A stretch of 64,000 nt of DNA. Origin: Streptomyces sp. HUAS ZL42. Lineage in GTDB: Bacteria > Actinomycetota > Actinomycetes > Streptomycetales > Streptomycetaceae. Positions within the stretch are counted from its first letter, which is position 1. Each line of letters opens with the position of its first letter. Of this stretch, positions 41,945 through 52,304 are shown one piece after another. The DNA lies in NCBI RefSeq assembly GCF_040782645.1, contig NZ_CP160403.1, forward strand, positions 8,777,001 through 8,841,000. Reading direction: 5' to 3'. The notes beneath the pieces are model-generated. The model saw nothing but the letters and a program-made list of their open reading frames with translations, searched no databases and was not told the DNA's origin. Position numbers and translations under genes: made by a program.

Positions 41945-44374
41945 TCAGGGCAGCTCCGGGAGGTCCTCCGCGTACAGCAGCGTCAGGTCGTCCGTGCTCG
42001 GCTCCTCGAACTGGGCGACACGGCCGGCGTGCCGTTCCACCATCGCTTCGAAGGTCTGCCGCGCGGTGCGGCCGTTGCCGAACGCCGGCCCCTTCGGGAT
42101 CGCCGTGAAGTACTTCAGCAGCGCCTCCGACGCGCCCGGCGCCAGCCGGTACTCGTGTTCCTCGGCCTGCTGCTCCACGATCCGCAGCAGCTCCTCGGGG
42201 GCGTAGTCGCTGAAGGTGATGGTGCGTGAGAAGCGGGACGCCACACCGGGGTTGACGGAAAGAAACCGTTCCATCTCGGCCGTGTAGCCCGCGACGATGA
42301 CCACCACCGCGTCCCGGTGGTCCTCCATCAGCTTCACCAGCGTGTCGATGGCCTCCTTGCCGAAGTCACGGCCGGAGTCCTCCGGGGACAGCGCGTACGC
42401 CTCGTCGACGAACAGTACGCCGCCGCGCGCCCGGTCGAAGGCCTCCTGAGTGCGGATCGCCGTGGAGCCGATGTGCTCGCCGACCAGGTCGACACGGGAC
42501 ACCTCGACGAGATGGCCCTTCTCCAGCACACCGAGAGAGGCGAGGATCTCGCCGTAGAGGCGGGCGACCGTTGTCTTTCCGGTGCCGGGGGAGCCGGTGA
42601 AGACCAGATGCCGCTTGACGGAGGCCGCTTTCAGGCCCGCCTGCTGCCGGCGCCGGCCCACCTCGATCATGTCGGTCAGCGCCCGCACCTCGCGCTTGAC
42701 GCTCTCCAGGCCCACCAGCGCGTCGAGTTCACCGAGGACCGCCTTCGAGGTACGCGGCTGCTCCGGCACCGCGGCGGCGGCCTGCTGCTCCTGCGCGGTG
42801 GCGCGCTGCTCGGGGAGCGCGCCGAGCAGCCCGGGTGAGGGGCTCGTCGTCTGCACGGCCGTCTCCCGTGCCGCGGGCACGCCGAGGCCCGCGCTCTCGT
42901 CGCTGGTGCAGTCCTCCACGACGGGGCCGGTGCCGGTGTCGGGGCCGCCGTCCGCGAACTCGTACCCTCCGCGCGCGCACCGCTCCGTGCGGCACTTGCG
43001 CAGTGTCGTACGACAACCGTCGATCACATGGAAGCCGTAACCGGCACTGCCGGTCACCCGGCAGTTCAGAAAACTGCCGCGGCCCCCGGCCGACACGTAG
43101 AAGCCGGCCTCGGTGGGGGAGTCGACCGTGCAGCGTTCGACGGTGGGGTCGGCGCCCTTGGTCACGATCACGCCGGTCTGTGTGCCGTCCACTGTGCAGT
43201 TGTTGAGCGTGCCCCCGCTGCCGTGATCACGGAACCACGCGCCCGTCGCCGCTTCCCGGATACGGCAGTCGTCGAGCTGCGCGGTCGCGCCGTCGCTCAC
43301 GGACACGGCCGTGTTGCGCACCTGGGAGAGGTCGCTGTCGACCACGTCCGCGCGCGACCCGCGGTCCAGCACGAACAGGGCGTCGGGCACGTCGTGCACC
43401 CGGCAGGAGTCCAGTACGGCCGTGGCGCCGTCGCTGACCCAGACGGCCGGGTAGTCGCCGGTGCTGTCGAAGATCTCGCACTGGTTGGCGTCCACACGCG
43501 TGCCCGGGTCCCACACCGACAGGCCGTTGCGGCCGAACTGACGCACCGTCGTCCGGGTCAGCGTCAGTACGGATCGCGAGCGCAGGTCGACCGCGTTCTC
43601 CGGGATGTCGTGGATACGGCAGTCGGCGAGGGTGAGCACGGCCTCCGTGTCGAGAGTGACGCCGTCCCCCGTCGTGCGGTGGACGGAGCAGTCGGTGAGG
43701 TGCGCCGTGGCCCGGCCGGTGACCTGGACGCCACTGCCCCGCACCTCGTAGACCTCGCAACCGACCGCTTCCAGCGCGGAGTTGTCACCGGTCGCGCTCA
43801 GGCCGGTGCCGGAGGCGTGGTGCACCCGGCAGCGCTCCAGACGGGGGTGGCCGCCCCCGCGCACCGCGATGCCGGCCTGGCCGGCCGAGACGACCTCGCA
43901 CTCCTCGAACACCCCGCCGCCGCCGTCGACCACGGCGATGCCGATGCCCGCCGGATTGTCGACGGTGCACCGCCGCACGGTCGGCCGCGCACCCCCGCGC
44001 ACCTCGATGCCGGCTGCCGAGCGGGTGACGATGCGCACGTCCGTCAACTCCGGCGTGCCCTCTTCCACCAGCAGAGCGGGCGCCGCCGCGTCCTGGCCCT
44101 CCACGTGCAGGTCCTGTACGACCGCCGAGGCTCGCACGGTGAGCGGCACCCCGTCCACGGGCGCGATGCGCACGGAACCGGGGGAGCCCTCCGGGCCCCG
44201 CAGGGTCACCGCCCGCTGGACGACGAGGTTCTCCCGGTAGGTGCCGGGAGCGACGGTGAGGACGTCACCGTCGGCCGCGGCCTCCAGGGCGGCCGCGAGC
44301 GATGCGTACTCACCCGTGCGGCGCCGCCACCGCGATGTGCCGGTGTGCGTCACCTGGACCGTGCCCTGTGCCAT
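41945..44374 (-). CDS. right-handed beta-helix / AAA ATPase (EccA/CbxX-like) fusion
   Basis: This 809-residue protein has an N-terminal parallel beta-helix of about 20 short repeats (patterns such as [17 protein letters not shown], about residues 25-510), a Gln/Ala/Pro-rich linker, and a C-terminal CbxX/CfqX-type AAA domain. The AAA part has [14 protein letters not shown], Walker [12 protein letters not shown] near residue 594, Walker [10 protein letters not shown] near 655 and arginine-finger region SRFSRTITF. The AAA half resembles EccA of type VII secretion and SpoVK. The beta-helix could recognise an envelope polymer or a partner protein. No ESX genes lie nearby. Confidence 0.85.
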   Translation of the reverse strand: MAQGTVQVTHTGTSRWRRRTGEYASLAAALEAAADGDVLTVAPGTYRENLVVQRAVTLRGPEGSPGSVRIAPVDGVPLTVRASAVVQDLHVEGQDAAAPALLVEEGTPELTDVRIVTRSAAGIEVRGGARPTVRRCTVDNPAGIGIAVVDGGGGVFEECEVVSAGQAGIAVRGGGHPRLERCRVHHASGTGLSATGDNSALEAVGCEVYEVRGSGVQVTGRATAHLTDCSVHRTTGDGVTLDTEAVLTLADCRIHDIPENAVDLRSRSVLTLTRTTVRQFGRNGLSVWDPGTRVDANQCEIFDSTGDYPAVWVSDGATAVLDSCRVHDVPDALFVLDRGSRADVVDSDLSQVRNTAVSVSDGATAQLDDCRIREAATGAWFRDHGSGGTLNNCTVDGTQTGVIVTKGADPTVERCTVDSPTEAGFYVSAGGRGSFLNCRVTGSAGYGFHVIDGCRTTLRKCRTERCARGGYEFADGGPDTGTGPVVEDCTSDESAGLGVPAARETAVQTTSPSPGLLGALPEQRATAQEQQAAAAVPEQPRTSKAVLGELDALVGLESVKREVRALTDMIEVGRRRQQAGLKAASVKRHLVFTGSPGTGKTTVARLYGEILASLGVLEKGHLVEVSRVDLVGEHIGSTAIRTQEAFDRARGGVLFVDEAYALSPEDSGRDFGKEAIDTLVKLMEDHRDAVVVIVAGYTAEMERFLSVNPGVASRFSRTITFSDYAPEELLRIVEQQAEEHEYRLAPGASEALLKYFTAIPKGPAFGNGRTARQTFEAMVERHAGRVAQFEEPSTDDLTLLYAEDLPELP

Positions 44375-44481
44375 GGCGTTGCTCTGCCCCCACCTCGTAG
44401 AACGCGGGTCGATGCCGAATGCCTCGGCCGGTCCACCGTAGCGTGCGCGGGGGCGGTGGGTTGACCGGAGCCGCAAGGCCG

Positions 44482-45087
44482 TCAACTGCCGGTGCCGGTC
44501 CTGCCCCAGTCCGGGCCCGCCCGGTCCCATGCCTGGTCCCAACGGGCGTACCGGCGACGGACCATGCGCCAGACGATCAGCCGTCTGCTGCCCTCGACCA
44601 GGGCCGCGGTCAGCAGCGCCGCGCCGAATCCGGCGAGGACGGCGTGCGTCGTCGCCGTCGCGGAGTCCAGCGGGCGGGCCACCACGCTGCCGTGCGTGTC
44701 CGTCCAGATCGTGAAGTGGTCGCCGCTGTGCGGTGTCTTGAGGTTCGCCACGACCGTGCCGTGCTGCGAAGTGCCGTCCGGTGCGGTCCAGTCGGCCAGG
44801 ACGCGGCTGCGGGAGTCGCGTCCGGTGGCGGTCTCGGGGTCGGCCTCCAGTGCTGAGCCGTCCACTTTCCGCACCACTGTCGCGGTCACCTGGTGACGGG
44901 ACTGGCGCTGGTCGCGGACCGACTGCTGCAGGGCGTCCTGCGCGACGCCACCCACGAGGGAACCGATCACGGGCGCGACCAGGAGAACCAGCAGCAGGGC
45001 GGTCAGGGCCAGCCAGGCCTCGGCGAGATCGGTCCCGCGGCGCAGCGGATTGTGCCGCCAACGCCAGAGACCGCTGATTGCTCGCAC
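44482..45087 (-). CDS. Rv1733c-family two-TM membrane protein
   Basis: This 201-residue protein begins [20 protein letters not shown], has a first transmembrane segment ([20 protein letters not shown]), an extracytoplasmic domain of about 90 residues ([20 protein letters not shown]) and a second segment ([18 protein letters not shown]) before a basic tail. This layout and the N-terminal wording are those of the Rv1733c family. GTG 45087 has GGAG close upstream. The function is unknown. Confidence 0.8.
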   Translation of the reverse strand: MRAISGLWRWRHNPLRRGTDLAEAWLALTALLLVLLVAPVIGSLVGGVAQDALQQSVRDQRQSRHQVTATVVRKVDGSALEADPETATGRDSRSRVLADWTAPDGTSQHGTVVANLKTPHSGDHFTIWTDTHGSVVARPLDSATATTHAVLAGFGAALLTAALVEGSRRLIVWRMVRRRYARWDQAWDRAGPDWGRTGTGS

Positions 45088-45287
45088 TGCTCCGCACCCC
45101 CTTCCCGCTCCGTGATAACCCCCGGCGGAGCCGTTCACGTGCCGGCCCCGTCGAAGAGAGAGCGAAATCACGCGGCGTCGGGCCTCTCGTGAACCTCTTA
45201 CGAAAACCCAACGCTCAGACCCCGGACCGGGGTTCCCGGGTGTGGGCCGAGTCGCAGGAAGTTCCTCCGGGAGCGCCCACCGGTCCG

Positions 45288-46112
45288 CTATTCGAGGACG
45301 GTGACCGGATCGCCGACCCTGATCGTGCCGTGCGTGAGGGGCACCAGGTTCTGCCCGAAGACCAGCTTGCCGCCGATGCGGCGATGGCGTCCGAGGGTGA
45401 GGAGGGGTTCCCGGCCGCGACCGGCGGTGTGCTGGTCGGTGGTCGTCACGACACAGCGCCCGCACGTCTTGGCGACGCGGAAGTCGACCTCGCCGACGGT
45501 GATGCGCGACCAGCCGTCCTCGGCCCAGGGCTCGGTGCCCGCCACGACCACGTTCGGCCGGAATCGGTTCATCGGCAACGGCCCCTCGTGGCCGTGCTCC
45601 CCTTGAGCGATCAGGGAGTTGAGGGCGTCGAGGGAGGCGGCTGTGGTGAGCAGCAGCGGATAGCCGTCCGCGAACGTGACGGTCTCGCCCGGCAGTGCGT
45701 ACTCCGGGTCGACCGGGCGGCGCGTGGCGGGATCGTCCATGTGCACGAGGCGCACGTCCGCGCCGAGGTACGCGCTGCACCACGCGTGCGCGGCGTCGTC
45801 GGCGAGGACCCCCTCCACTTTGTCGCCGAAGATCTCCAGCGTGACCGTGCCGAACGGCTCCGGGAGGGGCACGGCCAGCGGATCCAGGCCGGGGGCGGAC
45901 AGCAGAATGCCGCCGCCGGGCAGAAACTCGGCGGCGGCGAGCGCGAGGCGCGGTTGCTGGCGTTGCGTGACGACCCTTCCCCCGTCGTCGATCAGCGCCC
46001 AGCGTCGGTCTCCGGCCAGCCCCCAGGGCTCCACGACGGCCTCCCGGGGCGCCAGGCCCCGGAACGCCTTGACCGGATGAACATGAATCGACAACAGCTC
46101 CGCATTCCCCAT
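45288..46112 (-). CDS. MOSC-domain protein (with N-terminal beta barrel)
   Basis: This 274-residue protein has the MOSC N-terminal barrel (LLSIHVHPVKAFRGLAPREA, GLAGDRRWALIDDGGRVVT) and the MOSC core with MNRFRPNVVVAG, VAKTCGRCVVTTTDQ (the conserved cysteine of sulfur- or molybdenum-handling members) and KLVFGQNLVPL. Relatives include mARC/YiiM-type molybdoenzymes that reduce N-hydroxylated compounds. ATG 46112 has CAGGA 8 nt upstream. Confidence 0.88.
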   Translation of the reverse strand: MGNAELLSIHVHPVKAFRGLAPREAVVEPWGLAGDRRWALIDDGGRVVTQRQQPRLALAAAEFLPGGGILLSAPGLDPLAVPLPEPFGTVTLEIFGDKVEGVLADDAAHAWCSAYLGADVRLVHMDDPATRRPVDPEYALPGETVTFADGYPLLLTTAASLDALNSLIAQGEHGHEGPLPMNRFRPNVVVAGTEPWAEDGWSRITVGEVDFRVAKTCGRCVVTTTDQHTAGRGREPLLTLGRHRRIGGKLVFGQNLVPLTHGTIRVGDPVTVLE

Positions 46113-46526
46113 GGAGCCATCCTGCCAGGCGGCACGGACAACCGTTCCTGTGGACTGAGCAGGAGTGAGCCCGCTCAGCCGCACGCCCCGAACGGTCTTG
46201 GGCGCACTGGTCCCCGGCGTACTCGACCCCAGGGCGGCGACACGGATCCTGTCCGTGGTCCGATCCCGGGAGGCCGGTTCCCTCATGACCTGGCCATATG
46301 AGTGCGGTATGAGTGCGGCCAGAGGCGACGGGGAGGCCCTGAACCATCACTCCGGTGGAGCAGGGGCCCCGCACGCTGGCGCCGTACCCGGCGTCCCGGA
46401 TCGCACGATCACCGTAGCCCGAACGACCGAGGCCGCCGCAAGCCCGGAAGCCGACCATCACACGATCGATTTGAACCGCCCTCGTGCACACTCCCCGGAG
46501 AGCGGTCGGCAACCCCGGGGTGCCGC
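46113..46526. other. 414-nt intergenic region with an 11-bp tandem repeat
   Basis: No gene is supported between the MOSC start and the end of the DUF6643 gene. TATGAGTGCGG is repeated perfectly at 46297-46307 and 46308-46318. The open frames present lack domain similarity and ribosome-binding sites. Confidence 0.5.
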
Positions 46527-46955
46527 TCAGTAGCCGCGGTACTGCTGGTTGTTGTACGGGTCCTGATACGGGGCCGGGGTGGGCCGGGGAGCCGCTGGGC
46601 GCATGGCCTCGTAGCCCATGCCTCCGGGGGCCGCCGGTCGCGGCTGCTGCGGGCCGGGGTAACCGCGGGGCGCGCCGGCCTGCTGCGGGATGTACGCCGT
46701 GGGCGCCTGCTGCAGCGGGGTCGGCTGCGGCATCTGCGGGTAACCGTAGGAGGGCTGGGACGGGCCCGCCGGCAGGGCGGGCAGCGCCGACGGCAACGCG
46801 GGCAGGCTGCTGCCCGGCGTGTCGTAGGCGGCGGGGACCCGGATCGGGGCGATCTGCGGGGTACCCCGCTCGGCCACGAGGGAGTCGTAGATCGGAGTGT
46901 CCGGGAAGGAGGCGGAGTAGTAGCCGCCACCATAGGTGGAGCGGGGGGAGGTCAT
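46527..46955 (-). CDS. DUF6643 family Pro/Tyr/Gln-rich protein
   Basis: This 142-residue protein begins MTSPRSTYGGGYYSASFPDT, then PIYDSLVAERGTPQIAPIRV, a start conserved in Streptomyces (DUF6643, from memory). The C-terminal two-thirds is low-complexity and rich in Pro, Gln and Tyr, ending in NNQQYRGY. ATG 46955 follows GGGGGAG-like purines on the other strand only weakly. It may be an intrinsically disordered envelope or regulatory protein. Confidence 0.75.
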   Translation of the reverse strand: MTSPRSTYGGGYYSASFPDTPIYDSLVAERGTPQIAPIRVPAAYDTPGSSLPALPSALPALPAGPSQPSYGYPQMPQPTPLQQAPTAYIPQQAGAPRGYPGPQQPRPAAPGGMGYEAMRPAAPRPTPAPYQDPYNNQQYRGY

Positions 46956-47254
46956 GGCACATAAGTTAAGCCCACGATGTGCTGGTTGGGGAGACCGATA
47001 AGAGGGTTGTTTTTCGTGTCGGCAGTGACGCGGGATCCCCAATGCGAGCGAACTTGGGAAAAAGGGACGACGGACCGCCTTGGGGTCGTGTAAAGGCCGA
47101 GTTCCGGGCGGGTTACCGGCGGTTGGACGTGGGTGTTCCTGTGCTCGTCATGGGAGTTCGCTGTAGCACGGAATAGGTTGGCCGTGTAGAGAACCAAAGG
47201 GAACGGCCGGGACTCGGCCTGGCGCGCTGACAGGTGATGGGGGCGGACATGTCA

Positions 47255-48544
47255 ATGTCGAAGGGATCGAACGTTGCGGTGTCGACGACGGCACTGCGCG
47301 TCGAGGTGGGCTGGCGTTCGGGGCCCGGCGTGCCCGACGCGGACGCCTCCGCCCTGCTGCTGGTGGGTGGAAAGGTCCGTTCCGACGGGGACTTCGTCTT
47401 CTACAACCAGGCGGTCCACGCCTCCGGCGCGGTTCGGCACGAGGGCAAGAGGGACGCCGGCGGCCGGGTCACGGACAACCTCCTCGTCGACCTCGCGCGC
47501 GTGGAGCCCTCGATCGAGACGGTGGTCCTCGCCGCGTCCGCCGACGGCGGGGCGTTCGGGCAGGTCCCGGACCTGTACATCGAGGTCCGGGACGCGGCAC
47601 GGGGCACCGTGGCCGCCCGCTTCGACAGCACCGGTGCCACGGTCGAAACCGCTTTCGTCCTCGGCGAGTTCTACCGCCGTCAGGGCGCCTGGAAGTTCCG
47701 CGCAGTCGGTCAGGGTTACAGCAGTGGCCTGGAGGGCCTGGCCACGGACTTCGGTATCACGGTGGACGAGCCGCAGCACGCGGCACCGCAGCCGGCGCCC
47801 CCGGCCGCGGCGCCTCCGCAGGCGCCGCCCCCCTCGCCCCCCGTCACCGTGCCCCCGCCGGTGTACAACGCCCCGCCCCCGCCGCCCGCGCCCCCCACCG
47901 CACCGGTGCGCCTGACCAAGGTCACGCTCACCAAGGCCGCCCCCTCGGTCTCGCTGACCAAACAGGGCGGCACGTCCGGCGCCATGCGAGTCAACCTCAA
48001 CTGGCAGGTGCGCAAGCAGTTCTCCGGCTGGGGCAGCAAGCGCGGCCGCGCGGTCGCCATGCATTCCGACCTCGACCTCGACCTGTGCGCCCTGTACGAG
48101 CTGGCGGACGGCCGCAAGGGAGTCGTGCAGGCCCTCGGCAACGCCTTCGGTTCGCTGCACCAGCCGCCGTACATCCACCTCGACGGCGACGACCGCACCG
48201 GCGCGGTGGCGAGCGGCGAGAACCTCACCGTCAACCTCGACCACACACAGGACTTCCGGCGCATCCTCGTCTTCGTGACCATCTACGAAGGCGCCCGGTC
48301 CTTCGCCGAACTGCACGCCACGGTCACCCTGCAGCCGCAGTACGGCGCCCCCGTCGACTTCTCGCTCGACGAGTGCACGGTCCCGTCGACGGTGTGCGCG
48401 CTCGCGCTCATCACCAACACCGGCAGCGACCTCGTCGTCCAGCGCGAGGCCCGCTACCTGGTGCCCGAGCGCGGCGTCAGCCCGCAGCGGACCGTCGACC
48501 ACGCCTACGGATGGGGAATGAACTGGACGCCCGGTAGGAAATAG
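47255..48544 (+). CDS. TerD-TerA-like tellurium-resistance/stress protein fusion
   Basis: This 429-residue protein has an N-terminal TerD domain ([45 protein letters not shown]) with the acidic calcium-binding pattern, a Pro/Ala-rich linker at about residues 178-222, and a C-terminal TerA-like domain ([41 protein letters not shown]). ATG 47255 has GGGGGCGG at good spacing; ATG 47249 is possible. TerD proteins bind Ca2+ and act in envelope stress and phage or tellurite resistance. No other ter genes are near. Confidence 0.88.
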   Translation: MSKGSNVAVSTTALRVEVGWRSGPGVPDADASALLLVGGKVRSDGDFVFYNQAVHASGAVRHEGKRDAGGRVTDNLLVDLARVEPSIETVVLAASADGGAFGQVPDLYIEVRDAARGTVAARFDSTGATVETAFVLGEFYRRQGAWKFRAVGQGYSSGLEGLATDFGITVDEPQHAAPQPAPPAAAPPQAPPPSPPVTVPPPVYNAPPPPPAPPTAPVRLTKVTLTKAAPSVSLTKQGGTSGAMRVNLNWQVRKQFSGWGSKRGRAVAMHSDLDLDLCALYELADGRKGVVQALGNAFGSLHQPPYIHLDGDDRTGAVASGENLTVNLDHTQDFRRILVFVTIYEGARSFAELHATVTLQPQYGAPVDFSLDECTVPSTVCALALITNTGSDLVVQREARYLVPERGVSPQRTVDHAYGWGMNWTPGRK

Positions 48545-48547
48545 GCC

Positions 48548-49723
48548 TCAGCCCTCGTCGGGCACGGCGTCCGGACGTGCGTAGGTGCGGCCCTTCCAGG
48601 CCGCACCGCGCCCCCGGTAGTGCTGCACCGCGGAGTCGACCGTCATCAGCAGATACAGGAACGCGGTGAACGGCAGCAGGGGAGCGAGCCACAGCGGCTG
48701 GCGGTAGTAGCGGAGCATCGGTACGTACGTCCCCGCCATCACCAGCCATGCCAGGGCGCCGGGCACCGCCGCGGCCGTACTGCCGACGGCGAGCCCGACG
48801 CACACGGCGAGCGGCGGGACCAGGTAGACCAGAGCCAGACCGAGCACCGTACCGGCCAGCAGGAGCGGGTTGTGCCGCAGTTGCGCGTACGCGCTGCGCG
48901 AGACCATCCGCCACAGGTCGCGCAGCCGCGGATACGGACGCACGCTGTCGACCCGCTCGGCCAGCCCCAGCCAGATGTGCCCGCCGTCGCCCTTGACGGC
49001 CCGCGCGAGGGCCACGTCGTCGATGACGGCGTGCCGGATGGCGTCCGGGACACGGGCCCGCTCGGCGGACTCGGTGCGCAGCAGCACACAGCCGCCCGCC
49101 GCGGCCGCCGTCCGCGCGCCCCTGTTACCGATCCGGCGGAACGGATACAGCTGTGCGAAGAAGTACACGAAGGCCGGTACGACGAGCCGTTCCCACCGGC
49201 TCTCCACGCTCAGCCGTGCCATCTGCGAGACGACGTCGAAGCCTCCCGTGCGTGCCGAGGCCACCAACGCGCGCAGGCTGTCCGGGGCGTGGGCGATGTC
49301 GGCGTCCGTGAGCAGCAGGTATTCGGGGTCACGCGCGCGTGCGAGGCCGATCCCGTGGCGCATCGCCCACAGTTTGCCGGTCCAGCCCGCGGGCGGCTCA
49401 CCAGGCGAGTCCACGGTGAGCGGCAAACCGCCCTGCCGGCGCGCCAGTTCGCGCGCCAGCTCCCCGGTGCCGTCCGAACTGCCGTCGTCGACGAGGAAGA
49501 CCTCCGCCCGGCCCGGATAGTCCTGGGCGAGCAGGGTGGGCAGGCTCGCGGGCAGCACGGCGGCCTCGTCACGGGCCGGTACGACGACACAGACGGACGG
49601 CCACTCCTCCGGCTCCTCGCGGTACGGCAGTCTCACGTCCGTCCGCCAGAAGAAGCCCTGGCAGAGCAGCAGCCACAGCCAGGCGGCCAGTGAAGCGGCG
49701 GCAGTCCACACGATCGCGCTCAC
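48548..49723 (-). CDS. hpnB: HpnB-like family 2 glycosyltransferase
   Basis: This 391-residue protein has an N-terminal membrane anchor, a GT2 catalytic domain (WPSVCVVVPARDEAAVLP, VFLVDDGSSDGTGELA, GWTGKLWAMRHG, YLLLTDADIAHAPDSL, VIDDVALARAVKGDGG) and three or four C-terminal transmembrane segments. The architecture and the GWTGKLWA and FFAQLYPFRRI phrases match the hopene-associated glycosyltransferase HpnB. No squalene-hopene cyclase is in the window. GTG 49723 is the start. It is convergent with the TerD-TerA gene, with only 3 nt between stops. Confidence 0.78.
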   Translation of the reverse strand: MSAIVWTAAASLAAWLWLLLCQGFFWRTDVRLPYREEPEEWPSVCVVVPARDEAAVLPASLPTLLAQDYPGRAEVFLVDDGSSDGTGELARELARRQGGLPLTVDSPGEPPAGWTGKLWAMRHGIGLARARDPEYLLLTDADIAHAPDSLRALVASARTGGFDVVSQMARLSVESRWERLVVPAFVYFFAQLYPFRRIGNRGARTAAAAGGCVLLRTESAERARVPDAIRHAVIDDVALARAVKGDGGHIWLGLAERVDSVRPYPRLRDLWRMVSRSAYAQLRHNPLLLAGTVLGLALVYLVPPLAVCVGLAVGSTAAAVPGALAWLVMAGTYVPMLRYYRQPLWLAPLLPFTAFLYLLMTVDSAVQHYRGRGAAWKGRTYARPDAVPDEG

Positions 49724-49780
49724 GTGCGCAGTCTGCCCCACCGGAGGGGTCCGCGAGAGCTCATCGTCTATCGTGGCCGG

Positions 49781-50566
49781 GTGAAGATCGCGCTCATCGA
49801 CTCCGGAATCGGCCTGCTGGCGGCCACCGCCGCGGTACGAGGCCTGCGACCCGACGCGGATCTGGTGCTCTCCATGGACCCCGACGGCATGCCCTGGGGG
49901 CCGCGCACACCGCAAGACCTCACGGAGCGTGCCGTGGCCATCGCCGAAGCCGCCGCCGCACATGGGCCCGACGCCCTCATCGTCGGCTGCAACACCGCGA
50001 CGGTGCACGCTCTGACGACTCTGCGCGCCCGCCTCGAACCCGCGATCCCCGTCATCGGCACGGTCCCGGCGATCAAACCCGCCGCGGCAGGCGGCGGCCC
50101 CGTCGCGATCTGGGCCACGCCCGCCACCACCGGCAGTCCCTACCAGCGGGGCCTCATCCAGGACTTCGCCGACGGTGTGGAGGTCGTGGAGGTCCCGTGC
50201 TGGGGGCTCGCCGAGGCCGTCGAGCGCGCGGACGAGGTGGCGATCGCCGAGGCCGTCACCGCCGCCGCCGCGCTGACCCCGGACGAGGTGAGGACCGTCG
50301 TCCTGGGATGCACGCATTACGAACTGATCGCCGAACACATCCGCACCGCCGTGCAGCGCCCCGGCATGCCGCCGCTCGTCCTGCACGGCTCGGCCGGCGC
50401 GGTGGTCGCCCAGGCTCTGCGCCGGATCGGCGCGCTCCCCGAACTCGGGGCGACGGCACTCGGTTCGGTGACGGTGCTGCTGAGTGGTCGCGAGGGCGCC
50501 CTGCCCGCGGCCGCCCTGTCCTACGCCGAAGGCCGGATGCTGCAGGCGGTCAGCCCCGCCTCCTGA
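49781..50566 (+). CDS. aspartate/glutamate racemase family protein
   Basis: This 261-residue protein has the two racemase half-sites, each with a catalytic cysteine: IVGCNTATVHALT and VVLGCTHYEL, and an N-terminal IALIDSGIGLLAATAAV. It would use the two thiols for proton abstraction in D-glutamate or D-aspartate formation. The more degenerate N-terminal motif (IDSGIG rather than FDSGVGG) suggests a MurI relative rather than the housekeeping enzyme. It starts at GTG 49781, six nt after a -10-like TATCGT (49769-49774), which suggests a leaderless mRNA. Confidence 0.82.
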   Translation: MKIALIDSGIGLLAATAAVRGLRPDADLVLSMDPDGMPWGPRTPQDLTERAVAIAEAAAAHGPDALIVGCNTATVHALTTLRARLEPAIPVIGTVPAIKPAAAGGGPVAIWATPATTGSPYQRGLIQDFADGVEVVEVPCWGLAEAVERADEVAIAEAVTAAAALTPDEVRTVVLGCTHYELIAEHIRTAVQRPGMPPLVLHGSAGAVVAQALRRIGALPELGATALGSVTVLLSGREGALPAAALSYAEGRMLQAVSPAS

Positions 50567-50675
50567 CCGTCCGCCCGCGCAGGGCGGACCGCGTCGATCC
50601 GGGGCACGCCCACCCGGCGCAGTCACCCGGCGCAACGCGGTACCCGCGCAGCGAAACCTGAGTAACCTCATAGGC

Positions 50676-51221
50676 ATGAGGGACCACCCCCACGACGAGA
50701 ACGCCCCGCATCCCGACGTCTGGACCGGTCGTGCGACCAACAGGGTCCAGTGGCTGCTGGCGCTGGCCGGTGCCGCCTGCATGGCGCTCGGCATCGAACT
50801 CGCCGTCGATTCCGCGTGGACCTCCGGCACCGCCCCGCTCGTCATGGCCGTCGTCGGCTGCATCGCCGCCGGACTGCTGGTTCTCTTCGGCACCCTGGCC
50901 TTCGTCCACGTCGACCTGAAGCTCGACAAGGAGTCCCTCGAGGTGCGCTGCGGCCACATGGGCCTGCCGCGCCGCCGCATCCCCCTGGCGCATGTCGCCG
51001 GCGCCGACTTCGAACCGCACGTCACCCCGCGCCACTGGGGCGGCTGGGGTTACCGCTGGCGGCCGGAGAAGGGCACCGCCGTCGTCGTACGGCGCGGCGA
51101 GGGCGTGGTGCTGCGCCTGTGGGACGGACACACGTTCACGATCACCGTGGACGACGCCGAGGCCGCCGTACGCGCCATCAGGGACCGGCTGCGCTCGGGC
51201 GCGCCCGGCCCGGCGCGCTGA
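50676..51221 (+). CDS. two-TM membrane protein of unknown function
   Basis: This 181-residue protein has two transmembrane segments (about residues 26-46, WLLALAGAACMALGIELAV, and 51-75, APLVMAVVGCIAAGLLVLFG) and a cytosolic PH-like domain with LDKESLEVRCGHMGLPRRRI, PLAHVAGADF and WGGWGYRWRPEKGTAVVVRR. It resembles the bacterial PH-domain membrane proteins common in actinobacteria. TAACCT (50663-50668) is followed 7 nt later by the ATG, fitting a leaderless start. Confidence 0.75.
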   Translation: MRDHPHDENAPHPDVWTGRATNRVQWLLALAGAACMALGIELAVDSAWTSGTAPLVMAVVGCIAAGLLVLFGTLAFVHVDLKLDKESLEVRCGHMGLPRRRIPLAHVAGADFEPHVTPRHWGGWGYRWRPEKGTAVVVRRGEGVVLRLWDGHTFTITVDDAEAAVRAIRDRLRSGAPGPAR

Positions 51222-51266
51222 GGTTCGCAGGGACCGCGTCACTTCCCGCCCCGGGCCACGTGCGGT

Positions 51267-52304
51267 CTACGTCCCTTGCGACCCCGCCTGTTCCTCCGCG
51301 AGGGGGCGTGCCGTCGCCAAGCCGGCCAGCACGCCCGCGCCGACCGAGACCGTGGTGAAGCTGAGCGCGTTGCCGACCGCGGCGATGGCCGCGAGGGCCG
51401 TCAGCGCTGCTCCCGCGGTGAGGGCGACCGGCGTGGGGCGCGCGGTGTGCCACAGAGCGAACAGCACCCAGCAGAAGGCGGCCGCGAGGAGCACGACCCC
51501 GATCACCCCTTGTTCCGCCGCCTGTTGCAGCGGCGCCGAGTGCGGCTTGCCGTCGGACAGCAGCGACTCGGCCGCCGACGGGCTGAGCTCCCCGAAGCGC
51601 CCCGGCCCCACGCCGAGGACCGCGTCCCCGCGTGCCAGGCGCAGGGCGTCGCGCCACAGATCGACGCGGTGCGGTGTCAGCCGGCCCTCCAGGGAGGCGG
51701 TGAGGCCCTCCGGCAGCGCGTCACCGGCGACCGCCCAGGTCAGGCCCGTCACCAGCGTCGCGGTCAGGGCCAGTCCCACGAGGCCGGTGCCGCGGTGAGG
51801 CATGCGCCCGGCGGCGAGTGAGCACAGCAGCACCGCGCCGCAGGTGACCACCGCGGTGGTCGAGCCGACGACGGCGCCGGCCGCGATGATCCCGGCGGCC
51901 AGCAGGCGCAGGGCAAGCCTGAGGAACGGCACGGGCGTGGACCAGGCGGCGCAGCACGCGGCGCCCGTGGAGAGGGTCAGCACGGCGGCCGTGGCGCCGG
52001 CGTGTCCGAGCGGCGCGACGATCTCGGGCCCAGGGGAGAGACGCGGAGCGGCCACCGTCAGACACAGACCGGCCACGGCCGCGACGGCCGGTGCGGCGAC
52101 CGGCACGATCGCCCCGAAGATCCGCCCCATGGCGTAACCGGCGGCCACGGCGAGCACCGCGAGCAGCATGCCTTCGGGGCGGCCGTCGTGCGCCGCCGCC
52201 GTGACCACGGACCAGGTGGCGCAGGCCCCCAGCACGGCCACGCCCGCCGCGTCCGAGATGTTGCGTCTTTCGTCGTCCGCGTCCCGACCGGCCACAGACG
52301 TCAT
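51267..52304 (-). CDS. O-antigen ligase (Wzy/WaaL-like) membrane protein
   Basis: This 345-residue protein has about ten hydrophobic segments and an external loop with DLWRDALRLARGDAVLGVGPGRF and SDGKPHSAPLQQAAEQG. The VGPGRF and H-S-x-x-L-Q patterns are characteristic of the O-antigen ligase/polymerase superfamily. In Gram-positives such proteins polymerise or ligate surface glycans. No other glycan-assembly genes adjoin it. ATG 52304 is used; the 264 nt between it and lnt contain no gene. Confidence 0.8.
   Translation of the reverse strand: MTSVAGRDADDERRNISDAAGVAVLGACATWSVVTAAAHDGRPEGMLLAVLAVAAGYAMGRIFGAIVPVAAPAVAAVAGLCLTVAAPRLSPGPEIVAPLGHAGATAAVLTLSTGAACCAAWSTPVPFLRLALRLLAAGIIAAGAVVGSTTAVVTCGAVLLCSLAAGRMPHRGTGLVGLALTATLVTGLTWAVAGDALPEGLTASLEGRLTPHRVDLWRDALRLARGDAVLGVGPGRFGELSPSAAESLLSDGKPHSAPLQQAAEQGVIGVVLLAAAFCWVLFALWHTARPTPVALTAGAALTALAAIAAVGNALSFTTVSVGAGVLAGLATARPLAEEQAGSQGT

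Noticed and set aside
44482..46962. An 826-codon minus-strand frame across MOSC and Rv1733c regions
   Set aside because: Only the last 202 codons from GTG 45087 look like a protein; the rest is antisense or shifted frame of the MOSC and DUF6643 genes.
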